This document shows positions 27,888 to 37,671 of a stretch of 64,000 nucleotides of DNA, in pieces (positions within the stretch are counted from its first letter, which is position 1; each line of letters begins with the position of its first letter). The translations under genes were made by a program, and so were the position numbers. Source of the stretch: Nitrosomonas sp. (lineage in GTDB: Bacteria > Pseudomonadota > Gammaproteobacteria > Burkholderiales > Nitrosomonadaceae); assembly GCA_016721865.1 (NCBI GenBank), contig JADKHF010000010.1, positions 1 through 64,000 on the forward strand. Direction: 5' to 3'. The notes under the pieces were generated by a model that worked only from the letters and a program-made list of their open reading frames with translations, ran no database searches and had not been told where the DNA came from.

Positions 27888-30191
27888 ATGGTAACAACGC
27901 ACAGTCTGGGGTTTCCGCGTATCGGCAGAAAGCGAGAGTTAAAATTTGCTTTGGAAAAATACTGGAAAGGTGAGATTTCTGAACAAGCCTTATTAGAAAT
28001 TGCAACCGATCTTAGAATACAGCACTGGCAAGACCAAACTGGGCTTGACTGGATTCCGGCTGGTGATTTTTCGTTATACGATCATGTACTGGATACCAGT
28101 TTTATGCTGGGCAATATTCCGGCGCGCGTCAGTGGATTACCGGGTAGTGCGATAGATAACTACTTTCGGGTAGCCAGGGGGCGCTCGGTCAGTGACGATT
28201 CTGCCAGCTCCTGTGTCAATGCCGGTGAAATGACAAAGTGGTTTGATACGAACTATCATTACATCGTACCCGAGTTTGAGAAAAATACGCGATTCTCACT
28301 GAATTCCAGTCATTTACTCGAACAGATTCAGCAGGCTAGGCAAACCCATCATCAAGTCAAACCGGTCATTCTCGGCCCGGTGACCTATTTATGGTTGGGA
28401 AAATCCAAGGATGGTGCTGATAAGCTCGATTTGCTGGATGATTTGTTAAATACCTACGCACAATTACTGCATGAACTAGAGAATGCATGCATCGAGTGGG
28501 TGCAGATTGATGAGCCCATATTGGTCATGGAACTGGCTCTGGAATGGAAGCATGCCTTGAGAAAAACTTATTATCAGTTACAGGCCACACCCATCAAACT
28601 GTTATTAACGACGTACTTTGGGCAACTGCAGGATAACCTGCAATTAGCCTGCGAACTGCCGGTTGATGGACTGCACCTGGATGCTATCACGGCAAAGGAT
28701 GAAATTTCCAAGGTGATTGATTGGCTGCCGACTCATAAAATCCTATCTTTGGGCGTTATCAACGGGCGTAATATCTGGAAAACTGATTTATCCGCAACCC
28801 TGGATTGGCTGCAACCTATCTCCGCATGCTTGCAAGATCGACTCTGGCTTGCACCATCCTGTTCATTATTGCATGTGCCTGTTGATCTGGAGAGCGAGCA
28901 AAAGTTGGATGCGGATATACAGTCATGGCTGGCGTTTGCCACACAGAAGTTAAATGAAGTTGTGGTACTGGCAAAAGCACTGAATCATGGCAGAGAAAGT
29001 GTTGCTGAAATCCTGCAGGAAAATTATGCGGCGATAACAAGCCGTAAACAATCCAAACGTGTGCATCAGGCAGCCGTGAAAACGCGTGTGCTTGAAGTCA
29101 ATGAGTCAATGGGGATACGGCAATCACCTTATCATCAACGTGCGATCGTGCAACGGAAAAAATTTCAATTGCCGCTTTTTCCCACAACGACCATTGGATC
29201 TTTCCCGCAAACACAGGAAATCAGACGAACCCGCCGTGATTTCCGCGAAGGCAAGTTGGCGGAGTCAGAATACAGTCAGGGAATGCGGAAAGAAATTGAA
29301 ATCTGCGTACGGGAACAGGAGGCTCTGGGACTGGATGTTCTGGTGCATGGCGAACCCGAACGCAATGATATGGTGGAGTATTTTGGCGAACAATTGTCAG
29401 GTTATGCTTTTACTCAGTTTGGCTGGGTGCAATCGTACGGCTCACGGTGTGTCAAGCCGCCGATTATCTATGGTGATGTTTCGCATTCTAAAGCCATTAC
29501 CACGGAATGGATTCACTACGCTCAATCATTAACCAATAAACCGATGAAAGGCATGTTAACAGGACCGGTAACAATGTTGAACTGGTCGTTTGTGCGTGAT
29601 GATCAATCTCGTGCAGAAACCTGCGTGCAGTTGGCGCTTGCGATTCGTGATGAAGTGATGGCTTTGGAAAAAGCAGGTATCAGCATTATCCAGATTGATG
29701 AGGCTGCATTAAGAGAAGGATTGCCGCTGAGAAAATCACAATGGAATACCTATCTCGAATGGGCCATTCGTGCATTTCGCATTACTGCCAATGGCGTAAA
29801 AGATGAAACGCAGATTCACACCCATATGTGCTACTCGGAATTCAATGACATTATAGAAGCCATTGCCCAAATGGATGCAGATGTGATTACGATCGAAACT
29901 TCCCGGTCCGATATGGAATTGCTTGATGCATTTGATCAATTCCATTATCCCAACGAGATCGGCCCGGGCGTGTATGATATCCATTCACCCAATATACCCT
30001 CTGTCGAATCAATCATTCATTTGATGGAGAAAGCAGCGCAACGTATACCTGCTGAGCGTTTGTGGGTGAATCCTGATTGTGGATTGAAAACACGGAATTG
30101 GGAAGAAGTTAAACCGGCATTACGCAATATGATTGCTGCAAGCCGGTATTTATCCAGCCATCTGAGCGCAACGCAGGTTAGCAAAATTTGA
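27888..30191 (+). CDS. metE: Cobalamin-independent methionine synthase MetE
   Basis: MetE transfers a methyl group from 5-methyltetrahydropteroyl-triglutamate to homocysteine. The 767-residue protein is intact: N-terminal half from MVTTHSLGFPRIGRKRELKF, C-terminal half from FPTTTIGSFPQTQEIRRTRR. The zinc ligands are visible in IHTHMCYSEFND (His, Cys), ITIETSRSDME (Glu) and VNPDCGLKTRNW (Cys). Its usual activator gene metR lies upstream in divergent orientation but is broken by an IS, so MetR control here is probably lost or altered unless the truncated protein still works. Confidence 0.97.
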   Translation: MVTTHSLGFPRIGRKRELKFALEKYWKGEISEQALLEIATDLRIQHWQDQTGLDWIPAGDFSLYDHVLDTSFMLGNIPARVSGLPGSAIDNYFRVARGRSVSDDSASSCVNAGEMTKWFDTNYHYIVPEFEKNTRFSLNSSHLLEQIQQARQTHHQVKPVILGPVTYLWLGKSKDGADKLDLLDDLLNTYAQLLHELENACIEWVQIDEPILVMELALEWKHALRKTYYQLQATPIKLLLTTYFGQLQDNLQLACELPVDGLHLDAITAKDEISKVIDWLPTHKILSLGVINGRNIWKTDLSATLDWLQPISACLQDRLWLAPSCSLLHVPVDLESEQKLDADIQSWLAFATQKLNEVVVLAKALNHGRESVAEILQENYAAITSRKQSKRVHQAAVKTRVLEVNESMGIRQSPYHQRAIVQRKKFQLPLFPTTTIGSFPQTQEIRRTRRDFREGKLAESEYSQGMRKEIEICVREQEALGLDVLVHGEPERNDMVEYFGEQLSGYAFTQFGWVQSYGSRCVKPPIIYGDVSHSKAITTEWIHYAQSLTNKPMKGMLTGPVTMLNWSFVRDDQSRAETCVQLALAIRDEVMALEKAGISIIQIDEAALREGLPLRKSQWNTYLEWAIRAFRITANGVKDETQIHTHMCYSEFNDIIEAIAQMDADVITIETSRSDMELLDAFDQFHYPNEIGPGVYDIHSPNIPSVESIIHLMEKAAQRIPAERLWVNPDCGLKTRNWEEVKPALRNMIAASRYLSSHLSATQVSKI

Positions 30192-30256
30192 CTTGCTGAT
30201 GTTATTTAGCGATGATATGCAGCATCTTTATCCACCTCGGTTTAAAAGGAGTAATC

Positions 30257-31003
30257 ATGACAACCAATACCATACTCAAACAAAAAATTACTGCCATTAT
30301 CGGCGAAAAGCACTTGCTTAAACATCCTTTTTATGTCGCATGGACGGAAGGCAAGCTGACAAAAGAACAGTTGCGGCATTATGCAGAACAATATTTTTAT
30401 AATGTTCTGGCTGAACCAACCTATTTAAGTGCTGTGCACTTTAATACACCGCATATTCATTCCGAGTCAAACAGCGGCGATATCAGTGTGCGTCAGGAAG
30501 TATTAAAAAATCTGATCGATGAAGAACATGGCGAAAAGAATCACCCCGCATTATGGAAAAATTTTGCTTTTGCACTGGGTGCGAATGATAAGAGTTTGGC
30601 TAATGCAGCGGCATTGCCCAATACTGAAAAGCTTGTTTCCACATTCCGGGATATTTGTTTGAATCGCCCATTTTATGCAGGACTCGCTGCATTACATGCA
30701 TTTGAATCGCAAGTACCTGATATTGCCGCAGTGAAAATTGATGGATTGGCGAAATTCTATGGCATGAAAAATCCTGAAGATTATGAATTCTTTTCAGTAC
30801 ATCAAACAGCAGATATTTATCATTCACAAGCTGAATGGGCAATCATTGAGCGCTTTGCTGATACGCCGGAAAAACAAGCTGAAGTGCTCGCTGCTACCAA
30901 AGAAGCTTGTGATGCATTATGGGGTTTTCTGGACGGCATTCACGAAACTTATTGTGCAAATCTGATTTGTGATGAGCAAAAATCAGCAGCGACATTACAT
31001 TAA
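30257..31003 (+). CDS. CADD/NE1434-type diiron protein for para-aminobenzoate synthesis (TenA/PqqC-like fold)
   Basis: This 248-residue protein belongs to the heme-oxygenase-like diiron group with Chlamydia CADD and Nitrosomonas europaea NE1434, which replaces PabABC in making para-aminobenzoate for folate, apparently from its own tyrosine side chain. ATG 30257 is chosen for the AAAGGAG just before it. Visible features: KHPFYVAWTEGKLT (Tyr26, the candidate donor tyrosine), VLAEPTY, LIDEEHGEKNHP and ALHAFESQVP (Glu/His ligands), LAKFYGM (candidate lysine) and SVHQTADIYHSQ (His-Asp-His ligands). It follows metE by 65 bp. Residue roles are by analogy with CADD. Confidence 0.85.
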   Translation: MTTNTILKQKITAIIGEKHLLKHPFYVAWTEGKLTKEQLRHYAEQYFYNVLAEPTYLSAVHFNTPHIHSESNSGDISVRQEVLKNLIDEEHGEKNHPALWKNFAFALGANDKSLANAAALPNTEKLVSTFRDICLNRPFYAGLAALHAFESQVPDIAAVKIDGLAKFYGMKNPEDYEFFSVHQTADIYHSQAEWAIIERFADTPEKQAEVLAATKEACDALWGFLDGIHETYCANLICDEQKSAATLH

Positions 31004-31139
31004 GATTGGTTTCAGGTTTATTCGTACCGTGCGATTCTACTTCACAGTGGACTTTAATCTCACTTGGATTTAATTATCTGCTGCAAGGACGACATTAGGA
31101 AACTTGAAAGACGATTGTCCCGAAGGGAATGATGACTAT

Positions 31140-31164
31140 CCCCGTTGCTGCTTGCAACAGGGAG
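31140..31164. repeat. REP-like palindrome
   Basis: CCCCGTTGCTGCTTGCAACAGGG forms a stem GTTGC/GCAAC with flanking CCC/GGG. It closely resembles the palindromes at 10922-10943 and 54795-54815, so a dispersed small repeat is likely. Confidence 0.45.
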
Positions 31165-31401
31165 AGGTTAGAGTCATTTTTGTGGGAGCCAAGTGTCCAT
31201 TGGATTGAGTGGACAAATCCCTGTTTGAAATTCTTTTCGCATACCTCTCTCTACTCTGCCGGGAAATACGAAACTCAAAGAGTGCGGATCTCTTTAATCT
31301 AACCCTTTCTCCGGGTGGCTATACTGTCCCTGCCGAGGTGAGTAAGTTGACGGAACGCGAACGCTTGACGGTGCTGGCAACGATAACGCGGCTTGTGTGT
31401 T

Positions 31402-31647
31402 TCAAATGGAGAGCCCACTGATACCCACGCCATTGAGCAACCTGAATTCGCTCCACCAAACCATCGTGGCATTGCCACAGTTTCTCATTCTGTCAGCCGA
31501 CGGAAGTATGATGCGCGCACGTTGTGCCAACCCAACACTGGTCATCTTACAACGCATCAATTTATCCAGCCCGATTCGTCCTTCTTCCGGCACACAATCC
31601 TTAAGGCGGCTCGCATCGACATCTCCCTCTGCAGCAGGTATACGCAA
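31402..31647 (-). pseudogene. Probable IS630-like transposase N-terminal remnant
   Basis: The minus frame reads CKMTSVGLAQRARIILPSAD and RMRNCGNATMVWWSE, similar to the start of many IS630 transposases (R.KT.SV..AQRARI.L..ADG...IA...). Nothing of the DDE domain follows. It is not the same transposase as the element in metR. Low-level similarity, so kept tentative. Confidence 0.35.
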
Positions 31648-31961
31648 TTGGAGAAGTCATAGTAAGTTTTTAAGAATGAAACACTCCTAACAAATAGACT
31701 TTTTCCTGTATGGAGCAGGCGCGAAAACATTCCTCCCATAAGGTTCTGCTGCACTGGTAAGTGTGATTGGCATATTGCATATAACGTTGACCGGGTGCTT
31801 TCATCAGTTCTTCGGTGACCTGGCTTGGTCAGCGGAGAGCAGCAGATGGTGATATCCCGATACTGTTGTAAAAATTATTGCTCGCGCGGAAAATTTTGCA
31901 AAAATTTGCAGCTTTGTAATAATTTGTGGTGTACTATTGGTGCTATGGTAATTTGTATTGG

Positions 31962-31977
31962 ACACTATATATAGTGG
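31962..31977. promoter_or_regulatory. NrdR box upstream of nrdA
   Basis: ACACTATATATAGTGG fits the NrdR consensus acaCwATATaTwGtgt at nearly every position. A second, weaker candidate (GGTGTACTATTGGTGC, 31929-31944) starts 33 bp upstream, about three helical turns, as NrdR usually needs paired boxes. NrdR would repress nrdAB when dATP is high. nrdR itself is not in the window. Confidence 0.75.
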
Positions 31978-32059
31978 TTTTAAGACAGAAAAGATAGCCT
32001 ATTGAATCAATGGCAATTTATTTTTTCCAGGGTGAATAATTAGTCAGGAGGAATCATCA

Positions 32060-34925
32060 ATGCAGCTTGCGACAGAACAAACCAACCTTAAACCTGTATC
32101 CACTAGTCAAAGTTTTACCGATTCCAGTAACCAAAATCCCCGTTTTTCCCAATATCGAGTCATCCGCCGTAATGGTGCGGTGGTTGCATTTGAGCCGGGC
32201 AAAATAACGGTTGCGATGACCAAGGCATTCATCGCGGTCGATGGCGGCCAGGGGGCGGTGTCGGTCAGAGTGCGTGAGGTGGTTGCAAGTTTGACCAATG
32301 ATGTCGTAAGCGCCTTACTTCGCCGCCAGCCGGATAGCGGCACTTTCCATATTGAAGATATTCAGGATCAGGTTGAGCTCGCTTTGATGCGCTCGGGCGA
32401 ACACGATGTGGCGCGTGCTTATGTGCTGTATCGTGAAGACCGTGCGCGTGAAAGAGCCAAGCTCAAAGCAGAAATCCACCGCCGAGGTGGCGGCAGAAAC
32501 ACTCTATGTTGTGGATAATGGGCAAAGAGTACCATTGGATATGGCTAAATTATCCGCATTAATTGAGTCTTCGTGCAGTGGCCTGGGAAATACCGTCGAT
32601 GCTTCGTTGATTCTGAAAGCCACGATAAAAGATTTGTATGATGGCGTATCGCTGGATGAAGTCAGAAAATCCGTTATTCTGTCGGCGCGCGTTCTGATCG
32701 AAAAAGACCCCGCCTATAGTTATGTCACCGCACGATTATTGTTGAATAACATGCGTTATGAAGTGCTGGGCGAGGAAGTTTCTCAGCAAATGATGCAAAC
32801 GCAATACAAAGATTATTTTCCGGCTTTCATCAAACGTGGTATTGAAGCCGATCTTCTGGATGAGCGACTGGCGCAGTTTGATTTGACGCGCCTGGCCGAA
32901 GTACTCGATGCGGCGCGTGATCTGCAATTTGATTATTTGGGGTTGCAAACTCTTTATGACCGGTATTTCCTGCACGTCAAAGAAAGCCGTATTGAATTGC
33001 CGCAAGCATTTTTTATGCGTGTGGCAATGGGCCTGGCGCTGAATGAAATTGACCGGGAAGCGCGCGCAATTGAGTTTTATCACGTGTTATCCAGTTTTGA
33101 TTTCATGAGCTCGACACCGACTTTGTTCAATTCCGGCACTTGCCGCTCGCAATTGTCATCGTGTTATCTCACCACGGTGCCGGATGATCTGGACGGCATT
33201 TACGAAGCGATCAAGGAAAATGCCTTGCTGGCCAAATATGCGGGTGGATTGGGCAACGACTGGACCGCAGTGCGCGCCATGGGTGCGCGCATCAAAGGCA
33301 CCAACGGCAAATCGCAGGGTGTTGTGCCTTTCCTTAAAGTGGTGTCGGATACGGCAGTGGCGGTTAATCAAGGCGGCAAACGCAAAGGCGCGGTATGCGC
33401 GTATCTGGAGTGCTGGCATCTGGATGTCGAGGAATTTCTCGAATTGCGTAAAAATACCGGCGATGACCGTCGCCGCACGCATGACATGAATACCGCCACC
33501 TGGATTCCCGATTTGTTCATGAAACGGGTGATGGACGGCAGCGACTGGACTTTGTTCTCGCCTTCCGATGTGCCGGATTTGCACGAAAAATTCGGCCAGC
33601 AGTTTGAGCAAGCGTATTTGGCTTATGAAGCCAGAATCGAGCGCGGCGAGCTGGAGTTGTACAAAAAAATCCCGGCGGTGCAATTGTGGCGCAAGATGTT
33701 GAGCATGCTGTTTGAAACAGGGCATCCCTGGATTACTTTTAAAGATCCGTGCAATATCCGCTCGCCGCAGAATCATATCGGGGTGGTGCACAGCTCGAAT
33801 TTATGCACGGAAATCACCTTGAATACCAATGACAAGGAAATTGCCATATGCAATCTCAGTTCGGTGAATTTGGTGGCGCATTTGAAAAATGGCGAATTGG
33901 ATACGGAGAAACTGAAGCGCACCATTCGCATTGCGATGCGCATGCTCGACAATGTCATCGATATCAATTTCTATGCAGTCGCCAAAGACAGAAATGCCAA
34001 CCTCAAGCACCGGCCGGTCGGATTAGGCATCATGGGATTTCAGGATTGCCTGCATCAACTGGGCATTCCGTATAGTTCCAATGCCGCAGTGGAATTTGCC
34101 GATCGCTCGATGGAAGCGGTGGCGTATCAGGCGTATTGGGCTTCCACCGAACTGGCGGAAGAGCGCGGTTGCTATAGTTCGTACAAAGGCAGTTTGTGGG
34201 ATCGCGGCATTCTTCCGCATGACACGCTCGAAATATTGCGGAAAGAGCGTGGCGGTTTTGTCGAAGCGGATTTATCCACCACGCTGGATTGGGACGCACT
34301 GCGTCAGCGTATCAAAAATCACGGCATGCGTAATTCCAACTGCCTGGCGATTGCACCTACCGCTACGATATCCAATATCATTGGGGTTTCAGCCAGCATT
34401 GAGCCGACTTATCAGAACTTATATGTCAAATCCAATCTGTCCGGTGAATTCACGATTACCAACAGATCCCTGGTTGATGATTTGAAGAAGCTCAATCTGT
34501 GGGATGAGGTCATGATTGCGGATCTGAAATATTTTGACGGTGCCATCAGCAAAATAGATCGTATTCCGGAGAATATCCGCACGCTATATGCCACCGCATT
34601 CGAAATGGAACCGTATTGGCTGATCGAAGCCGGTGCGCGGCGGCAAAAATGGATTGATCAATCGCAATCGCTGAATATTTATATGGCGGGTGTTTCCGGT
34701 AAAAAACTGGATGACACTTATAAATTGGCTTGGATTCGTGGCCTGAAGACCACTTACTATTTGCGTTCGATGGGGGCGACAGCCGCTGAGAAATCGACTG
34801 TGCGCGCGGGTTCGCTCAATGCAGTGCCTGCCGATGGCGGCATGGCCAAAGTGGCGATGGAAGTATCGGCTGTCGAAATCAAATACTGCGCGATTGATGA
34901 TGAAAGTTGCGAATCGTGCCAATAA
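32060..34925 (+). CDS. nrdA: Ribonucleoside-diphosphate reductase class Ia, large subunit NrdA, with two ATP cones (frameshifted as read)
   Basis: NrdA reduces ribonucleotides to deoxyribonucleotides using a radical from NrdB. ATG 32060 follows AGGAGG. The N-terminus holds two ATP-cone regulatory domains: YRVIRRNGAVVAFEPGKITV..HIEDIQDQVE.. and then YVVDNGQRVPLDMAKLSALI..SLDEVRKSVI. The catalytic core shows NSGTCRSQLSSCYL (first active-site Cys), SSNLCTEITLN (Asn-Cys-Glu triad), ICNLSSVNL (Cys) and TTYYLRSMG (tyrosine pair of the radical path). It ends with a CESC tail reduced by thioredoxin. One break near 32480, in the GAAATCC stretch, needs one base fewer or two more; about 955 codons. Confidence 0.96.
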
Positions 34926-34959
34926 CCTATTGAATGAATAAGAAGAAAAGGAGTAAAAC

Positions 34960-36156
34960 ATGCTGACATTTGAAGACGAACCCGTTAAAGCGCAAGCGCC
35001 GCTATCCATTGATCCATTGTTTCAAACGGACGCACAGGATTTTGATTTGCGGCCGCAAACGCCGTTGCAGGGACAGGGCAGTGCTTCTGTTGTCGCCAAC
35101 GCAGCAATTGCCGATGAAGCCGTAGCCGGAAGCGCCAACCGGCGCGTGTCGGTTGAAGACAAGCAAATCATCAATTGCAACGCCGACGTCAATCAACTCG
35201 TGCCGTTTAAATACAAATGGGCGTGGGATAAATATCTGGGTGCTTGCGCCAATCATTGGATGCCGCAGGAAATCAGCATGAGCCGCGATATTTCATTGTG
35301 GAAAGATCCCAACGGCTTGACCGAGGATGAGCGCCGCCTGATCAAACGCAACCTGGGTTTCTTTGTGACGGCGGATTCATTGGCAGCGAATAATATCGTG
35401 CTGGGCACTTACCGGCATATTACCAATCCGGAGTGCCGCCAGTATTTGCTGCGCCAGGCATTTGAGGAAGCCATTCACACGCATGCGTATCAATATATTG
35501 TCGAATCGCTGGGTCTGGATGAAGGTGAAATCTTCAACGCCTATCATGAAGTGGCTTCTATCCGCGATAAGGACGAATTCCTGATTCCATTTATTGATAC
35601 GCTGACAGATCCGCATTTCAAGACGGGCACGCAAGAAACCGATCAGCAATTACTCAAAAGCCTGATTGTTTTCGCCTGCATTATGGAAGGGTTATTCTTC
35701 TATGTCGGTTTTACGCAGATACTCGCGCTCGGCCGGCAAAATAAGATGACCGGCGCCGCTGAGCAATACCAGTATATTCTGCGGGATGAATCGATGCATT
35801 GTAACTTTGGCATCGATGTGATCAACCAGATTAAAATGGAAAATCCGCATCTATGGACCAAAGCATTCCGCGATGAAATCAATGAATTGATGCATAAAGC
35901 CGTTGCGCTGGAATACCGCTATGCCGAAGACACCATGCCCCGCGGCGTATTGGGTATGAATGCGCCGATGTTCAAGGAATATTTACGCTATATCGCGAAT
36001 CGCCGTTGCCAGCAAATCGGTCTGGATATTCTTTACCCGAATGCCAACAATCCATTCCCCTGGATGTCGGAAATGATTGATTTGAAGAAAGAGAAGAATT
36101 TCTTTGAAACGCGAGTGACCGAGTATCAGACGGGGGGGGCGTTGAGTTGGGATTGA
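34960..36156 (+). CDS. nrdB: Ribonucleoside-diphosphate reductase class Ia, small subunit NrdB
   Basis: NrdB carries the diiron-tyrosyl radical cofactor. The 398-residue protein is intact. Ligands and radical tyrosine can be placed in FFVTADSLAANNI (Asp), RQAFEEAIHTHAYQYIVESL (Glu, His and the radical Tyr), FACIMEGLFFYVGFTQ (Glu) and LRDESMHCNFGID (Glu, His). The first ~60 residues before VPFKYKWAWDKYLGAC are a variable extension, as in Pseudomonas-type enzymes. It lies 34 bp after nrdA behind AAAAGGAG, so the two form an operon under the NrdR box. Confidence 0.97.
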   Translation: MLTFEDEPVKAQAPLSIDPLFQTDAQDFDLRPQTPLQGQGSASVVANAAIADEAVAGSANRRVSVEDKQIINCNADVNQLVPFKYKWAWDKYLGACANHWMPQEISMSRDISLWKDPNGLTEDERRLIKRNLGFFVTADSLAANNIVLGTYRHITNPECRQYLLRQAFEEAIHTHAYQYIVESLGLDEGEIFNAYHEVASIRDKDEFLIPFIDTLTDPHFKTGTQETDQQLLKSLIVFACIMEGLFFYVGFTQILALGRQNKMTGAAEQYQYILRDESMHCNFGIDVINQIKMENPHLWTKAFRDEINELMHKAVALEYRYAEDTMPRGVLGMNAPMFKEYLRYIANRRCQQIGLDILYPNANNPFPWMSEMIDLKKEKNFFETRVTEYQTGGALSWD

Positions 36157-36258
36157 GCGTTGCTGGATAATTGCAGTCGATGCATATTTAGCTTATGCGA
36201 CTTTTTTGTTGCATATATTACGCTAACTGCTATTTGATCTAACCCATAAGGAATCATT

Positions 36259-36510
36259 ATGAATAATGATCAAGAATTAGCTCATAGATTAAAAATCAAA
36301 TTTGGCACGGCCCCTAATGAACCTACATCTTTTCAGTTAGAAAAGATAAAGCAGGATATAAAAGCGTTCTTAGCAAAGGGCATCACTCCGTCAGAATCAG
36401 ATTGGGCTGAGATTGTTAAAAAGCACTGTCCTAGTACTGGAAGTTATGGATATAAAGGCGCAGACACATCAGATCTCATAACGTTGATGCAATTGGCAAC
36501 TAAAAAGTAG
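36259..36510 (+). CDS. Small hypothetical protein A of the three-gene cassette
   Basis: An 83-residue, soluble, mostly helical-looking protein starting MNNDQELAHRLKIKFGTAP, behind AAGGAATC. Its end, KHCPSTGSYGYKGADTSDLI followed by TLMQLATKK, is clearly related to the end of the next gene (..GIDNTDLTTLLLMATK), so the two are paralogues. I do not recognise the family; the tail pattern (GxDxSDLxTLxxxA) resembles small helical adaptor-like domains seen in bacterial conflict and signalling gene sets, which is an inference. It is 6 bp from gene B. Confidence 0.7.
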   Translation: MNNDQELAHRLKIKFGTAPNEPTSFQLEKIKQDIKAFLAKGITPSESDWAEIVKKHCPSTGSYGYKGADTSDLITLMQLATKK

Positions 36511-36516
36511 GATGAT

Positions 36517-36765
36517 ATGAGCACTGAAAACCTAAAAAAAGAACTTGAAGCAGTACTTTCGATAACTAAGTGGGGACCGACTGAAAAAGACCTCACTTTA
36601 ATTGCACAGAAAATTGAAAATTTACGAGGGCGAGCATCGAAGTCGGACATTGCCAAAATAGTTTTGGAAGTCGTTGGACCTTATAAATGTATTTTCTTGG
36701 AGGGGATTGACAATACAGACTTAACCACTTTACTTCTCATGGCAACCAAGACGGTTAGAAAATGA
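36517..36765 (+). CDS. Small hypothetical protein B, paralogue of A
   Basis: An 82-residue protein starting MSTENLKKELEAVLSITKWG. It shares with protein A the layout of two or three N-terminal helices, a short hinge (here VVGPYKCIFLEG, there STGSYGYKG) and the D-x-x-DL-x-TL-x-x-x-ATK tail. Its stop TGA overlaps the ATG of gene C (ATGA at 36762), so B and C are translationally coupled. Function unknown. Confidence 0.7.
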   Translation: MSTENLKKELEAVLSITKWGPTEKDLTLIAQKIENLRGRASKSDIAKIVLEVVGPYKCIFLEGIDNTDLTTLLLMATKTVRK

Positions 36766-37520
36766 CCACCAATGAACAATCTGTTATCAATGCGGAATCA
36801 GATATCGAAAAACTAAAGCAGGCTTATGTGAATTATCTTAATCCTATTGTTATTCGTATCAATGAACGTGGTGAAAATCCATCTCTTCAGGAGTTATTAA
36901 CTTGCCAGCAATTAGGAGCAAGTTTTTTTAACTTTGTTGAAAATTTTGTCGGAAATAGTGGATTACTAGGTGCTCACGCAAACGGAAAATGGGTAACTGG
37001 TTTTGCTGAAACATGTCATAGTGTTTTGAATGCTTATATTACTCATGTGAACTTTCTTCGCAGTCATTCAGACTCTTTTGGAGGTTCGCTAGAGAAACCC
37101 AATGTCAGTGCATATGCGAACATGCAACGAATGACAAAAGAATACCTTCCAAAAGATCAGTGGCAGGAGTTAGAAAGCTCTTTTAGAAAAAACAATCTGC
37201 CAATTGCAGGGTTTAAGTATGCAGGAGCAAAAGACTCGAGTGAAACACCAAAATGGCAGCTTATAACCGGATTAATTGTTGGATCACTATTTGCCTTAAT
37301 AATACTAGCAGCAGCTATTTTTATACCTAACCCGACGGTAACACAATTTTTCATTTTTCGAGGTGTGTTCGCTGTTTCGTTAGCTGCTATTGCTGCAATT
37401 ATCCCTGGATTGTTAAACTTTGAGTCAAGAACTCAACAATTTTCTATACAAGCAACTGGAGCAATAGCGGTACTCATCATTGTGTGGCTGTTGAATCCAC
37501 CTGCACTAGTTGGCAGTTGA
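36762..37520 (+). CDS. Hypothetical protein C with three C-terminal membrane helices
   Basis: A 252-residue protein. Residues 1-160 are soluble and helical (AYVNYLNPIVIRINERGENP, LLTCQQLGASFFNFVENFVG). Three membrane helices follow: about 165-188 (WQLITGLIVGSLFALIILAA), 196-218 (FIFRGVFAVSLAAIAAIIPG) and 227-247 (IQATGAIAVLIIVWLLNPP). The F-F-x-x-R-x-x-x-A-(L)-AA-x-AA-x-IPG..Q..A-x-GA-(L/I)-AV pattern recurs as a membrane tail on otherwise unrelated bacterial proteins, some next to defence genes; I cannot name the family. Coupled to gene B by overlap. An effector-like membrane protein is possible but unproven. Confidence 0.7.
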   Translation: MTTNEQSVINAESDIEKLKQAYVNYLNPIVIRINERGENPSLQELLTCQQLGASFFNFVENFVGNSGLLGAHANGKWVTGFAETCHSVLNAYITHVNFLRSHSDSFGGSLEKPNVSAYANMQRMTKEYLPKDQWQELESSFRKNNLPIAGFKYAGAKDSSETPKWQLITGLIVGSLFALIILAAAIFIPNPTVTQFFIFRGVFAVSLAAIAAIIPGLLNFESRTQQFSIQATGAIAVLIIVWLLNPPALVGS

Positions 37521-37577
37521 CAAGATGCTGCACACGAATAAATTATTCGCTGCGTTCCTACTTTACCTGTTAGAGCT

Positions 37578-37658
37578 CGTAGGTTGGGGTGAGGTATGAA
37601 CCCCAACATCAACAAAGTCGCCAATCGTTGGGCTTCATTTCATTCAGCCTAACCTACG
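37578..37658. repeat. Palindromic GTAGGTTGGG-type intergenic element
   Basis: CGTAGGTT at 37578 and AACCTACG at 37658 are perfect ends of an 81-bp imperfect palindrome (inner GGGGT..ACCCC and CCAAC..GTTGG). The same style of element, with ends near CGTAGGTTGGG, is scattered through many proteobacterial genomes; function unknown. Confidence 0.55.
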
Positions 37659-37671
37659 GGTTGAATTATTC

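Larger units (their letters stand above)
31004..31961. other. Long intergenic stretch with repeats and debris
   Basis: About 950 bp between the CADD-like gene and the nrdA control region. It holds a REP-like palindrome (31140-31164) and a probable transposase remnant (31402-31647). The plus-strand frames at 31209 and 31393 and a minus frame at 31557-31754 show no family I recognise. Base composition is mixed, as expected for old mobile-element debris. Confidence 0.4.

Noticed and set aside
31209..31754. Several overlapping frames between the CADD-like gene and nrdA
   Set aside because: Apart from one weak transposase-like frame none resembles a protein family; the region looks like debris.
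33156..33791. Long antisense frame inside nrdA (and similar ones in fumC at 39366-39836 and in the efflux operon at 46608-47192)
   Set aside because: These arise from codon bias of GC-rich genes; the sense proteins are intact and conserved.
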